Positions 23,601 to 31,881 of a stretch of DNA of 64,000 bases are shown in pieces. This stretch comes from Macrotis lagotis. Lineage: Eukaryota > Chordata > Mammalia > Peramelemorphia > Peramelidae. Below the pieces are notes generated by a model. That model saw only the letters and a program-made list of their open reading frames with translations. It did no database searches and was not told the DNA's origin. The DNA is taken from contig NC_133666.1 in the NCBI RefSeq assembly GCF_037893015.1, positions 626,288,310 through 626,352,309 of the forward strand, given 5' to 3'. The first letter of the stretch is position 1, and every line of letters starts with the position of its first letter. The position numbers and the translations under genes are program-made.

Positions 23601-23781
23601 CCCGCCCCGCGCGCCCCGCACCTGAGAGGAGCCGATGGGTGGTCTTCTTGGTGTCCAGCAGCTTCTCCAGCATCCGCTCCTGCCGCCCCAGGAGCCGCCG
23701 CACCCGCGCCCCGGCCCGGTTGGGGTTGAGCAGACCGAGCAATCCCTGGCTCACCTCCTCCATGTCCCGGAATACCGCCAT
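14524..23781 (-). CDS. SPC24: SPC24, NDC80 kinetochore complex subunit
   Basis: SPC24 pairs with SPC25 at the inner end of the NDC80 complex and links microtubule-binding NDC80/NUF2 to CENP-T and MIS12 at mitotic kinetochores. The CDS is join(23622-23781, 16915-17059, 15229-15321, 14716-14792, 14524-14630), minus strand, 582 nt, 193 residues against 197 in human. The N-terminus [18 protein letters not shown] matches human [19 protein letters not shown] coiled coil spans about residues 30-125 and the C-terminal RWD-like globular part includes [21 protein letters not shown] and [14 protein letters not shown]. Every exon phase joins exactly. Intron 2 is AT-AC and intron 4 GT-AG, both with U12-type donors. 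Intron 1 is about 6.6 kb and full of L1 and SINE copies. The start ATG at 23781 is chosen by homology; upstream in-frame sequence is open but GC-rich 5' UTR. The 4-residue shortening is in the linker [12 protein letters not shown]. Confidence 0.96.
14631..14715 (-). other. SPC24: SPC24 intron 4, U12-type GT-AG, 85 bp
   Basis: The donor is GTATCCTTCT (14715 downwards), matching the U12 GT consensus GTATCCTTT. The branch-site-like TTCCTTTACT lies about 14 nt before the AG at 14632-14631, close to consensus TTCCTTAACT and within the short distance U12 introns need. Confidence 0.85.
14716..14792 (-). CDS. SPC24: SPC24 exon 4
   Basis: The acceptor TTTTGCAG opens an exon reading [20 protein letters not shown] and PTIIKG. 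It ends in phase 1 at a GTATCCTT donor. Human reads [20 protein letters not shown]. Confidence 0.95.
15229..15321 (-). CDS. SPC24: SPC24 exon 3
   Basis: Encodes [20 protein letters not shown] and [10 protein letters not shown]. It starts after an AC acceptor and ends at a normal GTAAGTG donor (15228 downwards). Confidence 0.94.
15462..15559. repeat. (TA)n microsatellite in SPC24 intron 2
   Basis: About 98 bp of nearly pure TA dinucleotide with a few TTA interruptions. Confidence 0.97.
15689..15822 (+). repeat. Marsupial SINE
   Basis: Sense copy lacking the first bases: TATGGTGCAGTGGATAGAGC to CATTGCCTTGCCAAAAAAAA. Confidence 0.88.
15916..16069 (+). repeat. Marsupial SINE
   Basis: Sense copy GGGGTAACTAAGTGGCACAG to CATTGCCTAGCAATCCCC. 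The tail is a C-run instead of an A-run. Confidence 0.88.
16075..16335 (+). mobile_element. Old L1-like fragment
   Basis: Broken frames give an [16 protein letters not shown]-like segment, the C-terminal L1 ORF2 motif of a diverged family. A related stretch (TTCAACCCTTCAGGAAAATA) recurs at 20420-20480. Confidence 0.5.
16915..17059 (-). CDS. SPC24: SPC24 exon 2
   Basis: The acceptor TATCTGCAG opens [20 protein letters not shown] and [20 protein letters not shown], part of the coiled coil. The exon ends in phase 2 at the ATATCCTT donor. Confidence 0.95.
17205..18330 (-). mobile_element. L1 3' fragment in SPC24 intron 1
   Basis: Antisense L1 3' UTR and ORF2 end. The plus strand reads TTCCCAGGTTTTTCTGAAAC, ACAACATGTTTAGCCATTTC and TTTGGGGGATAGATG. 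It has the same orientation as the gene. Confidence 0.7.
18331..18785. other. Intronic DNA with an old MIR/L3-like piece
   Basis: 18690-18785 (AAGTATCTGCTATTTGTCAG, CTGGGGATACAATAAGTAAA, CAAGGAGCTTACAATATAAT) resembles an old mammalian interspersed repeat. The rest is not recognised. Confidence 0.4.
18786..19510 (-). mobile_element. L1 3' fragment in SPC24 intron 1
   Basis: On the minus strand the ORF2 C-terminal motif is well kept: [20 protein letters not shown] followed by [20 protein letters not shown] (19090-19323). Younger looking than the L1 at 17205. Confidence 0.85.
19727..19891 (-). repeat. Marsupial SINE
   Basis: Antisense copy with T-run, GTCACACAGCTAGGTAATTG and CCACCTAGCTGTCCCC. 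Confidence 0.88.
20330..20485 (+). mobile_element. Old L1-like fragment, related to 16075
   Basis: GAGAAGTTATCCCAATAGAT and TTCAACCCTTCAGGAAAATA repeat phrases seen at 15580-15620 and 16120-16180, so both are copies of one old element. Confidence 0.45.
20585..20617. repeat. (TG)n microsatellite
   Basis: Sixteen or so TG units. Confidence 0.97.
20679..20860 (+). repeat. Marsupial SINE with duplicated 5' end
   Basis: The first 20 bases (GGGTAGCTAGGTGGCATGGG) are followed by a second complete start, GGCAGCTAGGTGGCACAGTG. The copy ends in A-runs and CCCTAAAA. Confidence 0.88.
20861..20928 (+). repeat. Truncated marsupial SINE 3' end
   Basis: AATTACCTAGCTGTGTGGCC to CCTTGCAAAAACCTAAAAGG. Only the 3' third is present, adjoining the previous copy and running into a GGAA microsatellite. 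Confidence 0.85.
20928..20991. repeat. (GGAA)n microsatellite
   Basis: About sixteen GGAA units grown from the SINE tail. Confidence 0.97.
21060..21945 (+). mobile_element. L1 ORF1-region fragment
   Basis: Phrases such as CAATCAAAATCCAGAATTTT, GGTCAAAGAAAAATGACTGC and AGCTTCTACTATAAATGAAA resemble the ORF1 end of marsupial L1. No long frame survives. Confidence 0.55.
21951..22099 (-). repeat. Marsupial SINE
   Basis: Antisense copy: T-run, TTTCAAGGCAATGGAGTTAT to CGCCACCTAGCTGCCCC. Confidence 0.85.
22100..22741. other. SPC24 intron 1, nothing recognised
   Basis: No coding signal. The end near 22690-22740 (TTGTTATTGAAAACCAAAAT, GACATCAC) resembles the tail of a dispersed repeat also seen near 26985. 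Confidence 0.3.
22742..22872 (+). repeat. Marsupial SINE, sense arm of inverted pair
   Basis: AGGGGCAGTGGTGCAGTGGA to CCACTTAACCCCACTGC. It abuts an antisense copy. Confidence 0.88.
22873..23024 (-). repeat. Marsupial SINE, antisense arm of inverted pair
   Basis: T-run, TTTAGGATTTTGCAAGGC to GCGACACCTAGCCGCCCC. Together with the copy at 22742 it forms a head-to-head inverted repeat of about 130 bp arms. Confidence 0.88.
23391..23604. repeat. GC-rich minisatellite, about 42 bp x 5
   Basis: Five tandem units each hold CTGCCCCGCCCC, then TGCGTCACCG and CCCCCCGCGTCAC. Units 3 and 4 share the variant CCCCTCGCTCTGCGTCAC. It lies in SPC24 intron 1 starting about 20 bp beyond the exon 1 donor. Each unit offers a GC box and TGACGC half-sites on the minus strand. 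Confidence 0.93.
23622..23781 (-). CDS. SPC24: SPC24 exon 1 coding part
   Basis: ATG at 23781-23779. The exon encodes [20 protein letters not shown] and continues to [10 protein letters not shown], ending in phase 1 at CTCTCAG|GTGCGG. Confidence 0.96.
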
Positions 23782-23820
23782 GGCCAGGGCCGGAGTCCAA
23801 AGAAGCTCGGCGGCACCGAG

Positions 23821-23841
23821 CCCGCTCAAACTCAAACCGCC
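23821..23841 (-). promoter_or_regulatory. Possible CDE/CHR-like element of SPC24
   Basis: The minus strand has GGCGG directly followed by TTTGAG twice, resembling the paired CDE and CHR elements of G2/M genes. TTTGAG is not the canonical TTTGAA, and the spacing is tight, so this is tentative. Confidence 0.35.
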
Positions 23842-23875
23842 ACCGGCGCGGCCTCGTTTATTTTCTTCGCTTTCC

Positions 23876-23914
23876 ATTGGCTTTCCGGCCCATCAGACGT
23901 ACAAAATAGCCAAT
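23876..23914. promoter_or_regulatory. Two CCAAT boxes of SPC24 promoter
   Basis: CCAAT on the minus strand at 23880-23876 and on the plus strand at 23910-23914, 34 bp apart. Paired NF-Y sites about 30 bp apart are common in late cell-cycle promoters. Confidence 0.65.
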
Positions 23915-23924
23915 CGGCATTGAG

Positions 23925-23952
23925 GGGGCGGGGCTGTCTCGATGCGCATGCG
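23925..23952. promoter_or_regulatory. GC box and NRF1-like palindrome
   Basis: GGGGCGGGG at 23925-23933 is an SP/KLF site. TGCGCATGCG at 23943-23952 matches the NRF1 palindrome. Confidence 0.6.
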
Positions 23953-23960
23953 TGACAAGG

Positions 23961-24162
23961 TCTCTTCTTGAGCGCATGATGGAGAGCCTTGCTCCCTCTT
24001 CTCCTTTGGCGGCCCGCCCGCACCCTGAGCCCCTAACCAAATACCTCGGGCCCTTCCGTGAGGAAAAACAATCCTCTGTGCATTGGGTTTGCCCAATTGG
24101 GTCTCCTGTTTATGGTTTCCAATCCCTTCCAGAACATAACCCTGATTGCCTCCCATCCAGGA
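23961..24162. other. Upstream flank of SPC24, unique
   Basis: Moderately GC-rich. No exon could be recognised on the opposite strand, so there is no evidence for a bidirectional gene pair. Confidence 0.35.
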
Positions 24163-24305
24163 CCACCTCCAGCCATCCTGATTCATATCAAGTCCAGTGA
24201 CCCAGATGACTCTGGAGGAGAAAATGAGACCGGTGACTTAGCACAGCACCTCGTCACTCAAATCCAATTCATAGTTTTCTTTGAGAATGAAGGACAAGCA
24301 GCAAC
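24163..24305 (+). repeat. Dispersed repeat with GAATGAAGGACAA tail
   Basis: CCATCCTGATTCATATCAAG, GACTTAGCACAGCACCTCGT, and CTTTGAGAATGAAGGACAAG. Related copies lie at 35030-35252, 47015-47180 and 55808-55960. The family name is not known to me; it may be a LINE 3' end or a SINE. Confidence 0.65.
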
Positions 24306-24536
24306 TGCCCGGCGATCTTACTGCCACTCTCCACAGCCTTCTCATCCCATGTTAAACCTCCCCTGGCTCAAATCTATCATTAACCAGACAGCAATCAGCC
24401 TCTCACCTAGAAATGGCAGGAACAGAACAGAGTAGGCTAGAGACAGGAGAGTCAAGGATCAATCAGAAGTTTAATTTCAGAGTGAGGAAAATAGCTTGCA
24501 AGCAAGGATACAGGGGCAGGAGCCCAGTATGATGAG
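24306..24536. other. Unique DNA between SPC24 and KANK2
   Basis: Nothing recognised. Confidence 0.25.
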
Positions 24537-24676
24537 GTCTTTGCAAGGCAAATGGGTTAAGTGGCTTGCCCAAGGCCACACAGCTAGGTAATTAAGTGTC
24601 TGAGATCGGATTTGAACCCAGGTACTCCTGACTCCAGGGCCGGTGCTTTATCCACTACGCCACCTAGCTGCCCCTA
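24537..24676 (-). repeat. Marsupial SINE
   Basis: Antisense copy lacking its T-run: TCTTTGCAAGGCAAATGGGT to GCCACCTAGCTGCCCCT. The flanks share AGTATGATGAG (24527 and 24677), a target-site duplication. Confidence 0.92.
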
Positions 24677-25010
24677 GTATGATGAGATCTCAATACTTAT
24701 GCCAAGGGCTAAGCTCTAGTCCTTAATATGGCTGAGGGGTTACAGCAACAAAATGACAAATTTAATTCATAGCAGGGCTACCTGATCACATTATGGGTCA
24801 GCTCCTCCAAGCTCAGAGAACACCTGACTCTGGTGGGAAACAATTCCAGGATTTTGCAGAGTGCAAAGGATTATGGTTATGCCAAGCTCAAGCCGCAGCC
24901 TACTTGCTGGGCCTTAGCTCTGGGAAACAGGGTTCACTGTCTCCTAATATCTTGACACTATCTAGCCTGTCCTAACCTGTCTTCTGACCTCCAACCTCCA
25001 TTCTCAAACT
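24677..25010. other. Unique DNA, nothing recognised
   Basis: No gene or repeat signature seen. Confidence 0.25.
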
Positions 25011-26585
25011 AGATGTCCAGAAGATACCTTAAAAATGTTTAAAACCAAACTCATCATTTTCTCCCCTAAACCCCCCTAAACCCCAACCCTTTATCATTTC
25101 CCTTTTAAAATGAGATATTAATAACTTATTGAGTGGGGCAGCTAGGTGGCATAGTGGATAAAGCACCAGCCCTGGAGTCAGGAGTACCTGGGTTCAAATC
25201 CGGTCTCAGACACTTAATAATTACCTAGCTGTGTGGCCTTGGGCAAGCCACTTAACCCCATTTGCCTTGACAAAAACCTAAAAAAAAATAATAACTTATT
25301 GAATTAGAACTGAGCTCCCCCTCCCCTTTTCTATTTCCTCATTCAGAAACTAGCCCCTGAAAGGCTGATAATGAAACATCTAACATTCTCCTCATTCTTG
25401 TTCATACCCCTCCCAACTGGGAAGGGCCATTATGTTTTACTCAAGTATAGGGGACAGGGTGGGGAGTCAGGATCTTTGCCCTAGATTGCCCTGGGTCTGG
25501 GGCATTGGAGGAATGTGACTTTGAGCAAAAGTGAGAACAAGAGTGGCATAATCAAAATCACATTCCTCCAATGCCCTATTAGAATAGATCCATCTTCATA
25601 ATATTCATTCTCATTAATTATTAACCTATCAGAGTTGAATGCTATTGGGAATACTCTTTCAGGAGCACAACCAGCATGATCTGTCTTTGGTTCATGACAA
25701 ACAACCAAATGGCATCCTTTTATTAATTATTTGCTAATCATAATAAAATGATAAATTACCCAGAAATTGTTTCTCAAACTTTTATTCGTCACAATTGTAG
25801 AGGGTAACACTATCCTCCCAGTCCCTCAGATTTCCAACCTAGGTGTGATCCCCAACTCATTATCTCTCACCCCTTATAGCCAATCTGTTGTTAAGGCCTG
25901 TTGATTTCTCCTTTGCAGCATTTCTTGTTTCTCTCTTTGGACTACTACTACTACTCAACTGTAGACTCTCATCACCTTTTACCTTGAATACTGCAAAAGC
26001 TGCTGGTGGGTTTATTTGCTACAAGTCTCTCCCCACTCCAACCCATTCTCCATTCAACCCCTAAAATGATTTTCCTAAAGCACAGGTATAGCATATCACC
26101 CTTTCCATTCATCCACCCCCCCCCCGTAAATATCAATGACTCCCTATCACCCCTTGTATCAAATACAAAATTCTTTGTTTGGCATTCAGTACCTTTCATA
26201 AACCTAGCCTCCTCCTACCTTGATCCAGTGACACTTGCCTCCACAAGTAACACACACCATCTCTTGGCTCTGAGTATTTTTTCTGTGTCCCATGCCTAGA
26301 ATTCTCTCCTTCTTCAACTCTGCCTGACTTTCCTGTCTTGAAGTCCCAACTAAATTCCCATCTTTTACAGGAAAACTTTCATAACTCCTCTTAATTCTAG
26401 TGCTTTCCCTCAGTTAATTATTTCCTATTTATTCTTTTTGTAGTGTATTTGTTTGCATATTGTCTCCCCCCATTAGATTGTATATTCCTTGAGGAAAGGG
26501 GCTGTCTTTTGTCTCTTTTTGCATGACCAGCATTTAACTTAAGACCTGGATCATAATAAGTGCTTAATGTTTATTGAGTGATAGA
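25011..26585 (+). mobile_element. L2 LINE 3' part
   Basis: The end reads CATTAGATTGTATATTCCTT, GAGGAAAGGGGCTGTCTTTT and AATAAGTGCTTAATGTTTAT, the classic L2 3' tail. Upstream, TGATTTTCCTAAAGCACAGG and CTTTTACAGGAAAACTTTCA match the L2 ORF2 end. It is old and has SINE 25135-25292 inside. Confidence 0.85.
25135..25292 (+). repeat. Marsupial SINE inside L2
   Basis: Sense copy GGGGCAGCTAGGTGGCATAG to CTTGACAAAAACCTAAAA, flanked by ATAACTTATTGA on both sides as target-site duplication. Confidence 0.95.
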
Positions 26586-26589
26586 ATTT

Positions 26590-26965
26590 TTTAAAGCACA
26601 GATCTGAAATTGCTCTCTTCAGAATTATCAATGTCTTTAATTGCCAAATTTAATGGCTTTCTTAGTCTTTACCCTTCTTGACTTCTCCTTAAACTTTGAC
26701 ACTGTTTGCCTTATTTTTAAAATTGTCTTTTTTCTAGATTTTCATGAAATTGCTTTCTCCTGATTCTCTTCCTACCTTACTGCTCTTTTTTAGTCTCCTT
26801 TGTTGGATCTTCAGGTTGTATTCATTAACTATTGTTATCTCCTAAGGCCCTCTTCTTCTGCAATATTTCACTTGACAATCTCATCATCTTCTATGGATTC
26901 AATTATCATCTCTATGTAGATGATAGACTCGTCCAACTCTAGCCTTTTTCCTGACCTCCAGTCTT
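26590..26965 (+). mobile_element. L2-like LINE internal fragment
   Basis: GAATTATCAATGTCTTTAAT, GATTCTCTTCCTACCTTACT and TTATCTCCTAAGGCCCTCTT resemble the L2 reverse transcriptase region upstream of the tail at 25011-26585. The order suggests a second insertion. Confidence 0.6.
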
Positions 26966-26969
26966 GAAA

Positions 26970-28930
26970 ATTGAACTTGAATAGCTGTTTGGTTATTGAC
27001 TTTCATGCTCGAAGATGAAAATGACACTACTATATTGGAATTAAGGTACAGTGTGTTCAACTAGAAAAGCACAAGAGCATCATTCATTATCCAGAATCCA
27101 TGCAAGCATGTCACTATAAAACTGATGTACAATACTGATGAACTTCTTTGAGCATCCAGATTTTGCCACAATTTCTACAAACCTTCATAAAGGACAGTAT
27201 CAAAGGCCTTGGTCAGATTAGTGTACAAGTTATATGCAGACCTCTGTTCTGCTCTTGGCATTTTTCCTGGAATTGTCAGGCAACAAACACCCTATCAACA
27301 ACTTCAACTTTTTTTTTTTTTAGAATTTTTGTAAGGCAATGAGGTTCAGTAGCTTGCCCAAGGCCACACAGCTAGGTAATTATTAAATGTCTGAGACTGG
27401 ATTTGAACCCAGGTACTCCTGACTCCAGGGCCAGTGCTTTATCCACTTTGCCACTACGCCACCCCTTCCCTCAACCCTTTTTGAAGTCACACTGGTTCTC
27501 AGGTAGTTGTACACCTTCCAGGTGAAGGATCAGCCAGTCTCTGGCAAGAATCTTGCTAGCAATAACTAAGAGAGAAACCCCGCTGTGATTGTCACTGGAT
27601 AATCTATTCCTTACTTTTTTAGAGATGGACAATGGAAATATCCATGAACTCCTGGGGGATAACCTCCTCTTGTCATATAACCTGGAAAATTTCAATTAGC
27701 TTTTATATGAGCAATGGCATTCAAAACCTTCATCTAGAGAGGAATCAACTTTAACCTGAGGTATATAGTCAATGGCTTCAGCATTGATGACAATCTATTG
27801 AGAACACTATGGAAGAGTTTGGCCCAGTCTCGAGATCAAATCCTAATCACTAATCAATGTGGCTCCATCAGTACTGAGTAGTTAAGATACATCATAGGTC
27901 TTTGGCCTATAAATAATCTTCAGGGCATCATAAAATCACTTTGGATTATTACTATCATATTAAAACTGAATTTCATCTACCTTCTTACTGAGCCCAAAAT
28001 CCTGTATTCTCTCTAAGCTTCATTTGCACTTAACTTTTAATGAAATTAAATACTGTCTTCTTAGAACTAGATGAACTACCCTTATGGCAAACCCTATGGA
28101 GTTCTTGTTTTTTGTTTAGAAGCTTCTAGATTTTTCATGAAATTAGTCTTGATGTTTGTGAATGTTCTGTGGTGCTGTACACTAAATCTCTAGAAACTGC
28201 CCTTTCCTTTTCTGCTCCACTGGTGCCAACCATTTGTTGACTCAGTTTTCCCTTAAGTTAGTCCAAACTATTCCCACTGGGGAGGTGCTCTAATTTGTTG
28301 ACTTTAAGTCTTCTGTTTTTCCTTTTACCTTGGGGGCCATCGCTTTGGTTGAATGTGAATGTTTAGCTTGGAGAAGAGAAGCACTTTCCATCTTATACTT
28401 TGCCTTCATCACTCTCATATCCTGTCTCTTTTGCCTACAATCACATAGTCTGTTAGATACCAATGTTTACTGTGATGGTGCATCCATGAAATTTTATTGA
28501 CTTAGGTAAGTGGAAGACAGTGTTGGTGATGAGAGGGTCATGAACAACTCTTCAGTAGACCATTGCTGTTTCCAACTGCATTAAAGTCACTCAGAATTAT
28601 AAGCTCATCATAATTTTTTTGCACATTGATAATTAGGGTCTCCATGTCATCATAAAAGTTTTCTTTGACTTCTTTAGGATTTATCATTGTAGGAGGATAT
28701 GCAGTGATGATGATGTTTGCAAATGATGATCTCATTGTAATGAGTCGGGAATTCACTCATTTTAGAAGGTATATAAGCTTGTTGACCAGATTAGTTTTGA
28801 TTGCAAAACCTATATCAGCTTCACAATGCTCACTTTCACTGCAACTAGGCCAGAAAAATGTGTATTTAGCTCTAACTTTGTTAAGCTGACCTTCATTTGC
28901 CAACATTGTTTCACTCAGACCTGCTATTTG
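26970..28930 (-). mobile_element. Decayed RTE-like LINE, endonuclease and RT
   Basis: Minus-strand frames give an endonuclease piece (FANIIITAYPPTMINPKEVK, then ELIILSDFNAVGNSNGLLKS, near 28538-28756). An RT piece reads SSDNHSGVSLLVIASKILAR then LPENQCDFKKG (27471-27695). These match the APE-endonuclease/RT protein widely predicted in vertebrates with the FADDCAL RT motif. I place it near RTE but the clade is not certain. Many breaks; SINE 27307-27464 sits inside. Confidence 0.75.
27307..27464 (-). repeat. Marsupial SINE inside LINE
   Basis: Antisense copy: T-run, TTAGAATTTTTGTAAGGC to CACTACGCCACCCC. Confidence 0.88.
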
Positions 28931-29032
28931 GATGCAATGCCTACTGAGTTCTCTTGCAAGAGAGACTTGCAGTCTTTCAGGTCTACTGGCTGCTTAAATA
29001 CCAAGGTGGCTCAAGAATCCCACTGCTGGGGC

Positions 29033-29205
29033 AGCTAGGTGGCATAGTGGATAAAGCACCGGCCTTGGAGTCAGGAGTACCTGGGTTCAAATCTGGTCTC
29101 AGACACCTAATAATTACCTAGCTGTGTGGCCTTGGGCAACCCACTTAACCCCATTTGCCTTGCAAAAACCTAAAAAAACAAACAAACAAACAAACAAACA
29201 AAAAG
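29033..29205 (+). repeat. Marsupial SINE
   Basis: Sense copy GGGGCAGCTAGGTGGCATAG with an (AAAC)n tail; flanks share GAATCCCACTGCTG as target-site duplication. Confidence 0.95.
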
Positions 29206-29776
29206 AATCCCACTGCTGTTTCAGTCCAATGAGGTGAGTGCTATTTAATCATTTATCTACTGTCTCGGGACTTTGAAGAGATAAAAATGGAAAATTTTTT
29301 GATTTGCACATAATTGAATTTAAGTGAGGCAGAGTTGCTTGAAGTCTTGGCCTCACTCTCTCTTCAAGAGTTATCAAAATCTAGAGGAAGGACAAAAGTC
29401 AAGATGATTGGTGATGACTTGGGATACAGTGGATGAACTTGGTGTCTTTGATGTCTAACCAAGTTCTAAGTGCTCCATAGCACCTCCTTCAGCCACCTTC
29501 ATGGCCTTGGGAACAAACTGTTCTCAACTGCCCATTCCTCAAAGGAAGTTTTCATATGCTTGGGGTAGACACCCCCAACTCACTGAAGAATTTGAGATTC
29601 CTCAGTTGCCCTTACCCTGGTTTAACTTGCCTTCCAAAATTGTTTATTGGGTTTGGGTTGCTGAGCATTCTACAGCTTCTTGGAACCACAGGTAGGGGGT
29701 GAGTGAATCAGGTAGACACCAAAGACTAGGCAGCTCTCACACCAAAGATACTAGTCTTCCTTGAAAATACCTTCCC
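29206..29776. other. Repeat-derived DNA, poorly assigned
   Basis: The part 29280-29400 (ATTTAAGTGAGGCAGAGTTG, CTTGGCCTCACTCTCTCTTC) looks like the reverse of the dispersed repeat at 24163. The rest is not recognised. Confidence 0.4.
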
Positions 29777-29935
29777 AGGGGTGGCTAGGTGGCTCAGTGG
29801 ATAAAGCACTGACTCTGGAGTCAGGAGTACCTGGGTTCAAATCCAGTCTCAGACACTTAATAATTACCTAGCTGTGTGGCCTTGGGCAACCCACTTAACC
29901 CCATTGCCTAGCAAAAACTTTAAAAAAAAAAAAGG
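29777..29935 (+). repeat. Marsupial SINE
   Basis: Sense copy GGGTGGCTAGGTGGCTCAGT to CATTGCCTAGCAAAAAC with an A-tail. Flanks share AAAATAC(C/A)TTCCCAG as target-site duplication. Confidence 0.93.
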
Positions 29936-29944
29936 AAAATACAT

Positions 29945-30385
29945 TCCCAGTTGATGCTGAGTGAGATGAGCAGAACCAGAAAAACACTGTACACCCTCAC
30001 AACAACAACAACCTTGAAGGACTTGCTCATTCCATCAGTGCAACAATCAATCGGGAACAATTTTGGGCTGTCTGCAAAGGAGAGTACCATCTGTGTCTAG
30101 ATAAAGAGCCATGGAGTTTGAACAAAGTTCAAGGACTATTCCCTTTAATTTAGAAAAAAGCAGATATCTTATTGTCCGATCTTGTTTTTTCTTAGACTTT
30201 TTGTCTCTTCCTTAAGGATATGATTTATCTCTCATCACACTCAATTTGGATCAATGCACAACATGGAAACAAAGTAAAGACTGACAGATTGCTTTCAGTG
30301 GGGGGTGGGGGGAGGGAAGTAAGATTGGGGGGAAAATTGTAAAACTCAAATAATATCTTTAATAAAAATAAATTTAAAAAATACC
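29945..30385 (+). mobile_element. L1 3' end fragment
   Basis: GATGCTGAGTGAGATGAGCA, then the 3' UTR with GTGGGGGGTGGGGGGAGGGA and AATAAAAATAAATTTAAAAA. Same family as 30655-31375. Confidence 0.85.
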
Positions 30386-30654
30386 TTCCCAAAAAAGAAC
30401 ACCTCATTTGAATTTGAAATTAAAATTTTATGATGATAGATAATATGAAAAAGTGAAAATAAGGTTGGATTTTTTTTTGTCAGTGTACACTTGGGTTTAC
30501 ACATGTCTCTTACTTAGGAAAACCTACTTTACTCATTTTGAACCTTAGTGTCTTCATCTGTAAATTGGGAATAATAATAATTATAATTGTAATAGCTTTC
30601 TCATAAATCAAAAGATATCTAAAGTGTTCTGTAAAACTAAGAAGTCTCTATGAC
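30386..30654. other. AT-rich DNA with old repeat remnants
   Basis: TTGAACCTTAGTGTCTTCAT and CTGTAAATTGGGAATAATAA resemble a MIR-like core; not firmly assigned. Confidence 0.35.
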
Positions 30655-31375
30655 CAAAGGGCAACAAAAATGAGCATACCCTTTGATCCAGCAATACCAC
30701 TACTGGGTCTATACCCTGAAGAGATGATGAAAAAGGGTAAAAACATCACTTGTACAAAAATATTCATAGCAGCCCTGTTTGTGGTGGCAAAGAATTGGAA
30801 ATCAAGTAAATGTCCTTCAATTGGGAAATGGCTTAGCAAACTGTGGTATATGTATGTCATGGAACACTGTTGTTCTATTAGAAACCAGGAGGGAGGGGAA
30901 TTCAGGGAAGCCTGGAGGGGTTTGCATGAACTGATGCTGAGTGAGATGAGCAGAACCAGAAAAACACTGTACACCCTATCAGCAACACGGGGGTGATGAT
31001 CAATCTTGATGGACTTGCTCGTTCCATCAGCACAACAAACAGGGACAATTTTGGGTTGTCTGCAATGGAGAATATCTGTATCTAGATAAAGAGTCATGGA
31101 ATTTGAACAAATTTCAAAGACTATTCCCTTTAATTAAAAAAAAAAGATGTCTTATTGTCTGATCTTGTTATCTCTTAGACTTTTTGTTTCTTCCTTAAGG
31201 ATGTGATTTCTCTCTAATCACACTCAATTTGGATCAATGTGCAACATGGAAACAAAATAAAGACTGACAGATTGCTTTCAGTGGGGGTGGGGTGGGGGGA
31301 GGAAGTTAGATTGGGAGGAAAAATTGTAAAACTCAAAACTCAAATAAAATCTTTAAAAAAATAAAAAAACAAAAA
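30655..31375 (+). mobile_element. L1 3' end with ORF2 C-terminus
   Basis: An open stretch at 30670-30996 encodes [40 protein letters not shown] and KCPSIGKWLSKLWYMYVMEH, the L1 ORF2 C-terminal domain. The 3' UTR follows with a G-rich tract (31278-31300) and an A-rich tail. It is 5' truncated and quite well preserved, so relatively young. Confidence 0.92.
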
Positions 31376-31399
31376 ACTAAGAAGTCTTACATAAATATC

Positions 31400-31881
31400 A
31401 ATAATTTTTCCCTTCTTTATCTTTTCCAATTATATGTAAAGATGATTTTTCAGTCTTCATTTTTTGGTAAGATTTCCCATATTTTCCTCTCTCCTTCCCT
31501 TCCCTCCCTCTTCCCCAAGACAGCAAGTGATTTGATATCAGGTATACATGTCCAATCATCTTAAACACATTTCCATATTAATTATATCATGAAAGAAGAA
31601 TCAAAACAAAAGGGGAAAAACAAAAAACAAAATTTAAAAAGTGAAAATAATATACTTTGGGCTATATTCAGACTCCATAGTTCTTTCTCTGGCTGTGGAT
31701 GACATTTTCCATCACAGGTATTCCAAAAGAATTTGGTCACTATATTGTTGAGAAGAGTTAAGTCCATTAATCATCATGCAATATTGCTGTTGCTGTGTAC
31801 TAGGTTCTCCTGGTTCTGCTGACTTCACTCAGCATTAGTTCATGTAAGTCTTTTCAGTTTTCTGAAATCTTCCAGCTCATG
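31400..31881 (-). mobile_element. L1 3' fragment, first part
   Basis: Antisense L1 3' UTR and ORF2 end (TTCTCCTGGTTCTGCTGACT, TTCATGTAAGTCTTTTCAGT). It continues at 32346 after an insertion. Confidence 0.7.

Larger units (their letters stand above)
23080..23960. promoter_or_regulatory. CpG island spanning SPC24 promoter and exon 1
   Basis: An abrupt switch from AT-rich to very GC-rich DNA with many CG dinucleotides, covering SPC24 exon 1 and its upstream region. Motifs on the upstream side are listed separately. Confidence 0.9.

Noticed and set aside
23251-23923. Long overlapping open frames in several frames across the CpG island, for example 23381-23923 plus
   Set aside because: They come from the GC-rich tandem repeat and stop-poor composition. 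The only supported coding part is SPC24 exon 1 on the minus strand.
23961-24200. A divergent gene sharing the SPC24 promoter
   Set aside because: The plus-strand frame there reaches only 82 codons without recognisable domains or a supported splice site.
30670-30996. A 108-codon open frame as a host gene
   Set aside because: It is the C-terminal part of L1 ORF2 (FDPAIPLLG motif).
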